NCBI GenBank assembly: GCA_900552185.1
Contig: URYT01000021.1
Coordinates: forward strand, 1 to 16,570
Source: an uncultured Collinsella sp.
GTDB taxonomy: Bacteria > Actinomycetota > Coriobacteriia > Coriobacteriales > Coriobacteriaceae
Direction: 5' to 3'
DNA: 16,570 nucleotides
This document shows positions 5,574-12,604 of this stretch, in pieces (position 1 is the first letter of the stretch; the number at the start of each line of letters is the position of its first letter). The notes under the pieces are model-generated. The model searched no databases and had not been told where the DNA came from. It saw nothing but the letters and a program-made list of their open reading frames with translations. Position numbers and translations under genes: made by a program.

Positions 5574-8460
5574 TTAGGCATTCAGCTTAACGATCGGCGC
5601 AAAGCCCTTCATAAGCTTTTTGGTCTGGCCGGTCTTTTCGAACTGGACCTCGATCATGTCTCCAACGACCGAGATCACAGTGCCCGTGCCAAAGGTCTTG
5701 TGACTCACGGTATCGCCCGCGGCAAAGTCCTGCGATGCGCTGGCGCGATCGACCTTGCGCTCCACCGTCGGGGACACCTTAGATGACGGCTTTTTGGCTC
5801 GCGGCGCGCCCGACCCAAAGGTCGAGGCAACGCGGCCGGCATCGGGCGAGACCCCACGATGGCGCTCGGTACCATAGGTGCTGCCACCAAAGAAATCGTC
5901 GAAGCTCGACCCGCCGCGCGAACCGGAACCGCCGGTCGAGCGCGTATGCGAGCCAAACACCTTGCCGCCATACATGTCCGAGCCCATACCCGAGCCAAAG
6001 GTGCCGTGTCGGTCGCCACGCTTCTCCCAACCCGTGCCCTCAAAACCGGCAGAACCGATACCGCTAAACTCGATGTCCTCAAACGGAATCTCGTTGAGGA
6101 AGCGCGAGCGCGGGTTGGCAGAGGTCGAGCCGTAGGTGCGGCGCGTAGCGGCGTAAGTCAAGAACAGGCGCTTGCGAGCACGCGTGATGGCGACGTAGGC
6201 CAAGCGACGCTCCTCCTCGAGCTTGCCCGGATCGTCACTACCGCCAAAGTCGTGCACGTGCGGGAAGATACCTTCCTCCATGCCGGCCACGAACACCGCG
6301 GGGAACTCCAAGCCCTTGGCGGAGTGAATGGTCATCATGGTGATGGCATGCGTCTCGCCGGCCAGAGAATCCAAGTCGGAGCGCAGAGCCAGCCACTCCA
6401 TGAGTGCAGGCAACGCCTTACAGGTGAGCGGGCCGTAGGTGCGCTCGATCTCGTCGGCATGCACGGCACCGGCGGGCAGCTCTGTCGGCGCGGCATACGC
6501 GTTGCCCGCGATGGCGGCGGCCAGAGCATCTTGCGGAGAAAGCGCCGGGGCGGCCAAACTATCGAGCGGATTGGAGCCCGCGGCGTCACGGGCGCCGACA
6601 AGCGCCTCAAACGAAGACGCGGGCGCAGACGGGCCAGGCTCGGGCGCAGGGGCGCTCACCACAACGGGCAGGCACATCGGCAACACCGGCCGCACGCAGC
6701 TCTTCCAAGCTCTCGAGCGTGCCTTCGATATCCTCGTGCGTCTCCTCAAATTCCGCCGCAACGCCCAGGAATTCCTGGATGTTCTCGGCGCGGCTCTCGG
6801 ACTCCATGGTGCCCTCGGCGCGGAAGGCCTGCAGCAGGCCCGTCTTGTCGACAATCATCTCGACGACGTCCTTGAGCTCGCCGTCCATGCGGCGGCCCTC
6901 GCGCACCAGCGCCACAAAGCTCGACAGGCCGTTGCGCACCTTGGCGCTAAACATGCCCGTCTCGGCCGTCGCAATCTCACAGGCTTGGAAGAACGAGCAG
7001 CGGTTGTCGCGTGCCAGCTGCTCAATCTTTTGAATCGAGGTGGAGCCGATGCCGCGGCGCGGCGTGTTGATGACGCGCTTGACGCTCATCTCGTCGGCCG
7101 GGTTCACGATCATCTTGAGGTAGGCCATGACGTCGCGGATCTCGGCACGGTCGAAGAATCGCGTGCCGCCGACGATCTTGTAGGGCACGCCCGCGCGCAG
7201 GAACATATCTTCGAGGATACGCGACTGGGCGTTGGTGCGATAGAACACGGCGATGTCGTCGTAGCTCGTGCCCTTGGAGTGCAGCTTTTCGATCTCGCCG
7301 GCAATCCAGCGGCCCTCGTCGCGCTCATCGCTCGCTTGGAAGGCCTGAATCTTCTCGCCATCGCCCTCGGCCGTAAACAGACGCTTGTCCTTGCGCTGCG
7401 AGTTGTGGCGAACAACGGCGTTGGCGGCGCTCAGGATGTGACCCGTGGAGCGATAGTTCTGCTCCAGCTTGACGGTCTTGCAGTTTTTAAAGTCCTTCTC
7501 AAAGTCCAGGATGTTGGTGATGTCGGCGCCGCGCCAGCTATAAATGGACTGGTCATCGTCGCCTACGACCATGAGGTTTTGGTACTTGGCGGCCAGCAGG
7601 TTGGCGATCTCGTACTGGACGTGGTTGGTGTCCTGATACTCGTCGACGCTAATGTAGCGGAAGCGCTCCTGGTACTTGTCGAGCACCTCGGGGCGGGTGC
7701 GCAGCAGCTCGAGCGTGCGCACGAGCAGGTCATCGAAGTCCATCGCGTTGGCGGCGCGCAGGCGACGCTCCAGCTCCATATAGACTTGTGCGGCCTTTTT
7801 ATCGTTGGGGCTATCGGCAGATTTGAGCATGTCCTCGGGCCCGATCATGGCGTTTTTGGCCGAACTGATCTTGCTGCGGATCATGTTGATGGGGAACTGC
7901 TTTTGCTCGATACCGAGTGCCTGCATAATGTCGCGCACCATGCGCTTGGAATCGTCGTCATCGTAGATGGTGAACTGACCGGTATAGCCCAGCAGGTCGG
8001 CGTCCTCGCGCAGCATGCGCACGCACATGGCATGGAAGGTGCACACCCACATGCCACGGGTACCGCTGGGAATAAGTGCCGCCAGACGCTCGCGCATCTC
8101 GGCCGCGGCCTTGTTGGTAAACGTGATGGCAAGGATCTGCCAGGGCTTAACACCCAGGTCGCCGAGCATATGGGCGATGCGGAAGGTCAGGACGCGGGTC
8201 TTGCCCGAGCCAGCACCGGCAAGGACCAGCAACGGACCCTCGGTCGTCAGGACGGCCTCGCGCTGGGCGGGGTTAAGGCTGTCGATGTCGACGAGCGGCT
8301 TAGCGGGCTTGGGTGCCGGTGCGGGAGCATCGTAGATGTCGAGCGGGACGAGCTCGGGCTCCGGCGCAGCGGGGGCAGTGTATGCATCAAGCGGCACGGG
8401 TGCCGGTGCGGGCGGCACGGGTACCGCGGCATTCTTTTCCCAGGGCAAGGGCTGGGTCAT
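5574..8460 (-). pseudogene. pcrA: PcrA/UvrD-type ATP-dependent DNA helicase, interrupted by one frameshift
   Basis: Superfamily 1A helicase used in nucleotide excision repair and for clearing stalled replication and transcription. The start is ATG at 8460 with GAGGAG upstream. The first frame ends at 6607; the second carries the rest to the stop at 5574. N-terminal part: Pro/Ala-rich extension (about residues 1-60), Walker A AGAGSGKT (81-88), DEYQD (273-277), GDDDQSIYSWRG (300-311) and EQNYRST (333-339). C-terminal part: TIHSAKGLEFPAVFV, EEERRLAYVAITRARKRL, a Gly/Ser-rich linker, and a Tudor-like end (AGDTVSHKTFGTGTVISV) that in PcrA binds RNA polymerase. Removing one base of the GGG run at 6666-6668 joins both halves into one 961-residue protein. 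All motifs are intact apart from this indel in a poorly conserved linker. PcrA is normally essential, so a sequencing or assembly error is more likely than true gene loss. Confidence 0.9.
6666..6668 (-). other. Probable single-base insertion causing the pcrA frameshift
   Basis: On the coding strand the text reads GATGTGCCTGCCCGTTGTGG. In the upstream frame the protein soon becomes Cys/Arg-rich nonsense and stops at 6607. Dropping one C of the CCC run continues as ADVPAVVVSAPAPEPG, in keeping with the neighbouring composition. The position is known only to within about 6645-6690, because the linker is not conserved. No slippery heptamer or other programmed-frameshift signal is visible. Confidence 0.65.
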
Positions 8461-8521
8461 GGGCGACTCCTCATCTGACGGACGGCGCGCCTGCGGGCAG
8501 CGCCATAGTTTGAGCCGTACC

Positions 8522-8527
8522 AGTATA
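8522..8527 (-). promoter_or_regulatory. Candidate -10 box upstream of pcrA
   Basis: TATACT on the minus strand lies 62 bases upstream of the pcrA start. A TTGCGT hexamer occurs 19 bases further upstream, a long spacing. The rest of 8461-8596 shows no other signal I can support. Confidence 0.3.
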
Positions 8528-8596
8528 CCGAGCCGCGCGGACACCGACGCAAATCACACCACGACTCCGCGCGCTGCCATCGAGCCCGCCCCAGCG

Positions 8597-8668
8597 GATT
8601 TGGCGCAATGGGGGCAGGTTAGTCTGCACCATGTTGCTGCAAAGTAACCTGACCCCAATGCACCAATC
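8597..8668. repeat. REP-like imperfect inverted repeat, about 72 bases
   Basis: The arms 8597-8621 and 8645-8668 match over 24-25 bases with three mismatches and one bulge; the innermost CAGGTTA/TAACCTG is perfect. The 23-base loop can form a further TGCA/TGCA pairing. The arm ends GGGGTCAGGTTA-like, a style that recalls repeats mobilised by REP-associated (Y1/IS200-like) transposases. No transposase gene is nearby. It lies in the 356-base spacer between divergently oriented pcrA upstream DNA and the uppP 3' end. Confidence 0.6.
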
Positions 8669-8703
8669 ACGGAGTCACCGATGTCATGGCAACGGTAGCG
8701 AGC

Positions 8704-8799
8704 GGCTGCCAGAGCGAACAAATTGACATGAAAAGAGGGCGGCATAGACCTTTTGGTCACGCCACCCTCTTTGAATGACAAGTTGTCGCTCTGGCCGCC
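8704..8799 (-). terminator. Large hairpin with nested terminator after uppP
   Basis: The core stem AAAGAGGG/CCCTCTTT, continued by GGC/GCC and GACC/GGTC around TTTT (8732-8773), is a good terminator in both directions; on the minus strand it is followed by TTTTCATG. Outside it, GGCTGCCAGAGCGA (8704-8717) pairs with TCGCTCTGGCCGCC (8786-8799) with one mismatch, and the sequence between is also partly complementary. The whole is a 96-base near-palindrome starting 18 bases after the uppP stop. Confidence 0.7.
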
Positions 8800-8816
8800 G
8801 CGCAGCGTCAACCAAG

Positions 8817-9800
8817 TTACAGGCCGAGCATAGGCTCCAGGACGAAGAAGTACGCAAGCACCACGATACCCAGGACAATGCGGTAGACGCCGAAACATTT
8901 AAAGTCGTGACGGCGGACGAAGCCCATGAGCCACTTGATGGCGATAAGCGAAACCACGAAGGCGACGATGCAGCCCACGCCCAGGATGGCGATCTCGTTG
9001 GTGCCGAAGGTACCGCCCTTAACGAAGTACTTGACCAGCTTGAGCGCGCTCGCGCCAAACATGACGGGAATGGCCAGGAAGAACGTGAACTTAGACGCCA
9101 CCGAGCGTGTGCAGCCCAGCAGCAGGCCGCCGATGATGGTGGAGCCGGAACGCGATGTGCCCGGCACCAGCGACAGAACCTGGAAGCAGCCAATACCCAG
9201 CGCAGTCTTCCAGCTTAGGTCCTCAAGCGTCGCAATGGAGCCAAAGTCGAGGTCTTCGTCATCGTTGCCCGAATCCTCGGCGGCAGCCACAGCAGGCGCC
9301 GCAAAGTGTGCACCGGCGGGACGCCCGCCCGCCACCACGGCACGCGAACCAAGCGAGCCGGCAAGAGCGGCCTGGTCGTGCTTGTTCGCGCGCCAGTTCT
9401 CGATCACGATAAACAGCACGCCGTACACAATGAGCGCCAGCGCCACGACGGGAGCATTATAGAAATGCTCCTCCATCCAGTCGTTGAGCGGCAGGCCAAT
9501 CGCCGCAGCGGGAATACAGCCGAGCACAATCTTGCCCCACAGTACCCATGTGTCGCGACGACCCTCCTTGCCCTTGCTGGGCGAGAACGGGTTGAGGTCG
9601 TAGAAGAACAGCACACAGACGGCCAATATGGCGCCAAGCTGAATCACGACCAGGAACATGTTCCAGAACGTCTCGCTCACGTTCATCTTGACGAACTCGT
9701 CCACCAGGATCATGTGGCCCGTCGACGAAACGGGCAGCCATTCGGTAATGCCCTCGACCAGGCCCATGAAGGCAGATTTTAGAAGCTCGATAATATCCAA
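8817..9800 (-). CDS. uppP: Undecaprenyl-diphosphatase UppP (BacA family)
   Basis: Integral membrane phosphatase that regenerates undecaprenyl phosphate for cell-wall synthesis and contributes to bacitracin tolerance. I chose TTG at 9800, with GAGGGGG six bases upstream, because the protein then begins MDIIELLKSAFMGLVEGITEW, the usual UppP N-terminus; a GTG at 9821 would place that ribosome site inside the gene. The protein has 327 residues. Catalytic motifs: VEGITEWLPVSSTGH (Glu17, Glu20, His29) and PGTSRSGS (213-220, with Arg217). Several hydrophobic segments are present. Between about residues 137 and 197 there is an Ala-rich then strongly acidic insert (EDSGNDDEDLD), making it roughly 50 residues longer than E. 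coli UppP. A bidirectional hairpin follows the stop. Confidence 0.95.
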   Translation of the reverse strand: MDIIELLKSAFMGLVEGITEWLPVSSTGHMILVDEFVKMNVSETFWNMFLVVIQLGAILAVCVLFFYDLNPFSPSKGKEGRRDTWVLWGKIVLGCIPAAAIGLPLNDWMEEHFYNAPVVALALIVYGVLFIVIENWRANKHDQAALAGSLGSRAVVAGGRPAGAHFAAPAVAAAEDSGNDDEDLDFGSIATLEDLSWKTALGIGCFQVLSLVPGTSRSGSTIIGGLLLGCTRSVASKFTFFLAIPVMFGASALKLVKYFVKGGTFGTNEIAILGVGCIVAFVVSLIAIKWLMGFVRRHDFKCFGVYRIVLGIVVLAYFFVLEPMLGL

Positions 9801-9862
9801 AGGGACCCCCTCGTTTAACACCCGCCGATAGATGTTTCTGCGGACGGTGCGGGCGATGTCCC

Positions 9863-9868
9863 ATTATC
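9863..9868 (-). promoter_or_regulatory. Candidate -10 box of uppP
   Basis: GATAAT on the minus strand lies 62 bases upstream of the TTG start. No -35 at ideal spacing is evident; TTGGCA is 20 bases away. Weak support. Confidence 0.25.
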
Positions 9869-9954
9869 AACCGTTGGCGACGCACACATGCCAACCCTTA
9901 CCAAAAATCTTGTCCGTTCACAGAATTGCAGGCGGTCAAACCGAAATCCTTGGG

Positions 9955-9960
9955 TATAAC
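9955..9960 (+). promoter_or_regulatory. Candidate -10 box of the stress-protein gene
   Basis: TATAAC lies 90 bases upstream of the start at 10051, in the spacer divergent from uppP. No matching -35 hexamer was found, which could mean an activator or an alternative sigma factor. Weak support. Confidence 0.3.
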
Positions 9961-10050
9961 TGCAACAAGATAAAGTGTCCGGCGGTCCGCGCATCCGCGG
10001 CCGCCCGACGCACGAGCCCTGCGCCCGTGCGATAGACCAAGGAGGAAACC

Positions 10051-10488
10051 ATGAACGAGGGCTACACCAAGGTATTTGTTTCACTCGACGGTACTGAGCA
10101 GCAGGATTTTGTGCTCGCACGCGCCATCAAGGTGGCCGCAAACAACGGCGCAAAGCTGATTATCGGTCACGTGATCGACTCCACAGCGCTCGAGAGCGCG
10201 GGAGCTTACCCGGTCGACTTAGTCAACGGCTTGGAGGAGGCCTTTAACAACTCCATCGCGAAGCAGCTCGAGGAGGCCAAGGCTAATCCCGATATCCCCG
10301 AGGTCGAAGTCATGATTCGCGCCGGTCGTATTCGTGAGACGTTGAAGGACGAGATGCTCGACGTGGTCAAGCCCGATCTGGTGCTCTGCGGTGCCCGCGG
10401 TCTGTCCTCGATTAAGTACGCACTCCTGGGTTCGATTTCGACGTTCCTGCTGCGTAATACGGATTGCGACATTCTGGTCGTAAAGTAG
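10051..10488 (+). CDS. Universal stress protein (UspA family)
   Basis: Single-domain Usp of 145 residues from ATG at 10051, with AAGGAGG eight bases upstream. The fold signature starts with KVFVSLDGTEQQDFVLARAI, with Asp13 at the nucleotide site. The ATP-binding pattern G-2x-G-9x-G-S is exact: Gly114, Gly117, Gly127 and Ser128 in GARGLSSIKYALLGSIS. It ends with LLRNTDCDILVVK, as is usual for the family. Such proteins bind ATP and modulate survival under starvation or stress in the cytoplasm. The gene stands alone, divergent from uppP and convergent with the kinase gene, and is closed by a strong terminator at 10635-10665. Confidence 0.95.
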   Translation: MNEGYTKVFVSLDGTEQQDFVLARAIKVAANNGAKLIIGHVIDSTALESAGAYPVDLVNGLEEAFNNSIAKQLEEAKANPDIPEVEVMIRAGRIRETLKDEMLDVVKPDLVLCGARGLSSIKYALLGSISTFLLRNTDCDILVVK

Positions 10489-10501
10489 CGTTGCTCCCAC
10501 C

Positions 10502-10594
10502 GGCCGTGGGGCCTGCGGGGTTTCCACGGGCACGTCCTCGCCGCGTTGCGGCTGCGGGATGTGCCCTTAGGAAACCCCTCCCGGCCCCGCGGCC
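10502..10594. repeat. 93-base near-perfect inverted repeat
   Basis: The arms 10502-10537 and 10556-10594 pair almost throughout. Perfect blocks include GGGGTTTCC (10517-10525) with GGAAACCCC (10570-10578), GGGGCC with GGCCCC, and GGGCAC with GTGCCC. The tip is a second perfect stem, GCCGC-GTT-GCGGC (10540-10552). It begins 14 bases after the stress-protein stop and lacks a U-run; the actual terminator is separate, at 10635. This looks like a palindromic dispersed repeat or a structured 3' RNA. Confidence 0.65.
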
Positions 10595-10634
10595 TTCGCA
10601 GCCTTACTTCAGCGAGTTGGCTGATAAAAGATGG

Positions 10635-10665
10635 CGTGCCGCCCCGGTTGGGGCGGCACGTTTTT
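10635..10665 (+). terminator. Rho-independent terminator of the stress-protein gene
   Basis: CGTGCCGCCCC (10635-10645) and GGGGCGGCACG (10650-10660) form a perfect 11-pair stem with loop GGTT, followed directly by TTTTT. A second copy of the right half and tail, GGGCGGCACGTTTT, is repeated at 10669-10682. Confidence 0.9.
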
Positions 10666-10709
10666 CATGGGCGGCACGTTTTGTTTGGAGCGGACTTCTG
10701 CCGCGTGCA

Positions 10710-11753
10710 CTACTCGAAATATTGGAACTTGTTGGTTGAGAAGGCGAACGTGACGACGAAGCCTTCGCCCGGTTCCGATGCCGCGGTGACGTCGATGCCC
10801 ATCTTGGAGCACAGACGCGCCACCAAGTAGAGGCCGATGCCCGTTGCGCGCTTGGTGGTGCGGCCGTTGTCGCCGGTAAAGCCCTTCTCGAACACACGCG
10901 GCAGGTCGGCCGCGCTCACGCCGCAGCCGTTGTCCGCGACGGCGAGTTCGATGCGCTCGCTTGCCAGGCCCTCGTCCAGCAACGCGCCCGAAAACACGAT
11001 CTTTGCGCCGTCCTCACGCGCATATTTAATGCTGTTCTGGATGAGCTGGCCCAGAATAAACTCGAGCCACTTCTCGTCGGTAAAGACCTCAAAGTCGAGG
11101 TTCTCGCACACCGGGGCCACATGCGCCGCAATGAGCTCGCGCGCGTTGGCTTTAATCGCGCCCGTCACCAAGGTCTTGAGATCCCAGCGGCGAATCAGGT
11201 AGTCGCGCTCCACGACTTCCGAGCGCGCGTAGTACAGCGCCTGGTCGATATAGCGCTCCACGCGGGCAAGTTCGCGTGCCAGGTCGTCCACGCGCGACAG
11301 GTCGTCTTCGCTGCTGTCCAGGTTTTCCAAAATCAGGTGAGCCGCCGCCAGGGGCAGCTTGGCCTCGTGGACCCAGCTCTCGATATAGTCGCGATAGTCA
11401 TCGGTCTGACGCCTGCCTTCGGCAACCTCGTCGCAGGCGGCTTTGCCCACCCGGCGCAAGACCTCGTATTCGAGCTCGCCCTCGGCATAGGTCGGGCATT
11501 GCACCATCTCCTGCACCCATGCGGGACTCTCGAGCTCCTCTGCCGCGCGCTCCAACTGACGCAGAAAACGGCGACGGCGAGCGTACTCGATCACGATGCC
11601 GAGCATACCAAAGATAAAGGACACGCCAACCGCCACGACCACGATAGAAACGGGTGCACCGGCGACCGTCAGCACAAAGCAGCTCAGCAGCACGCCGCAC
11701 GTCCACACGGCAACGGGAAGCAGCGCGTCTTTAAAGAACTTGGCAAACGACAT
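10710..11753 (-). CDS. Sensor histidine kinase, intramembrane-sensing (BceS/GraS-like)
   Basis: The protein has 347 residues from ATG at 11753. Two membrane segments (about 10-31 and 34-56) are separated by only a few residues, the hallmark of intramembrane-sensing kinases that lack an extracellular sensor. The phospho-acceptor is His129 in SWVHEAKLPLAA. The N box is at NSIKYA (Asn241), the G1 box at DNGCG (275-279), and the G2 box at TGIGLYLV (305-312). Relatives usually respond to cell-wall-active peptides through a partner BceAB-type ABC transporter. None is encoded beside this pair, so the signal is unknown. The start is nine bases after the response-regulator stop, so the two are cotranscribed. 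Confidence 0.92.
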   Translation of the reverse strand: MSFAKFFKDALLPVAVWTCGVLLSCFVLTVAGAPVSIVVVAVGVSFIFGMLGIVIEYARRRRFLRQLERAAEELESPAWVQEMVQCPTYAEGELEYEVLRRVGKAACDEVAEGRRQTDDYRDYIESWVHEAKLPLAAAHLILENLDSSEDDLSRVDDLARELARVERYIDQALYYARSEVVERDYLIRRWDLKTLVTGAIKANARELIAAHVAPVCENLDFEVFTDEKWLEFILGQLIQNSIKYAREDGAKIVFSGALLDEGLASERIELAVADNGCGVSAADLPRVFEKGFTGDNGRTTKRATGIGLYLVARLCSKMGIDVTAASEPGEGFVVTFAFSTNKFQYFE

Positions 11754-11762
11754 AGCCGGCCC

Positions 11763-12434
11763 CTAGACCGAATAGCCTTGGCCGCGCTGCGTCGTCAAAT
11801 ACCCCTTGATGCCGATTTTTTCGAGCGTGGTGCGCAGGCGGTTGATGTTGACGGTGAGCGTATTGTCGTCCACGAAGGCGTCGGAGTCCCACAGGTCCTG
11901 CATGATGGCCGAGCGCGAGACGATCTTGCCCGCACGGCTCAGAAGCAGCGAGAGAATACGCAGCTCGTTTTTGGTGAGCTCGGTACTGGTACCGGTCTGC
12001 ATGTTGGTGACCATGGAGCGAGCGAGATCGAGCTCCAGGCCCTTGTGGACAAGCGTGCTGCGCTCGCCCGCCGCCGCGGTGCGACGCAGCAAGGCATTGA
12101 TGCGCGCCACGAGCACACGGGCGCTATAGGGCTTGGGAACAAAGTCGTCCGCGCCGAGCGTCATGGCCATGACCTCGTCGATCTCGGTCGTGCGCGACGT
12201 GAGGACGATGATGGGAACCTCGGATTCGCGGCGAACCTCGTGGCAGATATGCTGGCCGTCCTTGACGGGAAGCGTGAGGTCGAGCAGCACCAGGTCGGGC
12301 GCGGTGGCGAGAATATCGCGCGAGACATGCTCAAACGATTCGCAGGCCTCGATTTCAAACCCGGCGCGGGCAAGGATGTCGATAAGTTCACGACGAATGG
12401 GCTCGTCGTCCTCAACGACATAGATCAGCGCCAT
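11763..12434 (-). CDS. OmpR/PhoB-family response regulator
   Basis: The protein has 223 residues from ATG at 12434, chosen because GGGAGG lies six bases upstream; the in-frame ATG at 12446 overlaps that ribosome site. The receiver domain has the acidic pair Asp9/Asp10, phospho-acceptor Asp52 in LVLLDLTLP, Thr79 and Lys101 (KPY). The C-terminal winged helix (about 130-223) has ELTKNELRILSLLL, the recognition-helix region DDNTLTVNINRLRTTLEKIG, and the wing YLTTQRGQGYSV. It is the first gene of the pair with the kinase. A CATAAT at 12473-12478 on the minus strand is a possible -10 box. The target genes are not evident here. Confidence 0.94.
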   Translation of the reverse strand: MALIYVVEDDEPIRRELIDILARAGFEIEACESFEHVSRDILATAPDLVLLDLTLPVKDGQHICHEVRRESEVPIIVLTSRTTEIDEVMAMTLGADDFVPKPYSARVLVARINALLRRTAAAGERSTLVHKGLELDLARSMVTNMQTGTSTELTKNELRILSLLLSRAGKIVSRSAIMQDLWDSDAFVDDNTLTVNINRLRTTLEKIGIKGYLTTQRGQGYSV

Positions 12435-12553
12435 GTGTCCTCCCATTTCGCGTAACTTGCACCTTTCACACCATTATGCCCACAGCGTCGCAGCGATACG
12501 ACCCCGTGGGCACCTAATGTGACAAAAGCGTTCGGTAGTCTTGAGAGAAAATA

Positions 12554-12584
12554 GGGGCCGACCGGTCCTAAACCGATCGGCCCC
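12554..12584 (-). terminator. Terminator of the aminotransferase operon
   Basis: GGGGCCGACCGGT (12554-12566) pairs with ACCGATCGGCCCC (12572-12584) with one mismatch around CCTAA. Read on the minus strand the stem is followed by TATTTTCTC, giving a U-rich tail. It lies 20 bases after the aminotransferase stop. Confidence 0.8.
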
Positions 12585-12604
12585 ATCACTTCGACCACGA
12601 GTCT

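Noticed and set aside
6439..8478. Long plus-strand open frame (679 codons) opposite pcrA
   Set aside because: Mirror frame of the helicase; no recognisable domain and no sensible ribosome site.
8554..8898. Minus-strand open frame of 114 codons between uppP and pcrA
   Set aside because: Consists of the REP-like and terminator hairpins plus the end of uppP in another frame.
10464..10830. Plus-strand open frames after the stress-protein gene
   Set aside because: They read across the 93-base palindrome and the rho-independent terminator into antisense of the kinase gene.
11121..12455. Plus-strand open frame (444 codons) opposite the two-component genes
   Set aside because: It spans two well-supported minus-strand genes and their junction, and its His/Arg/Ala-rich composition is that of an antisense frame.
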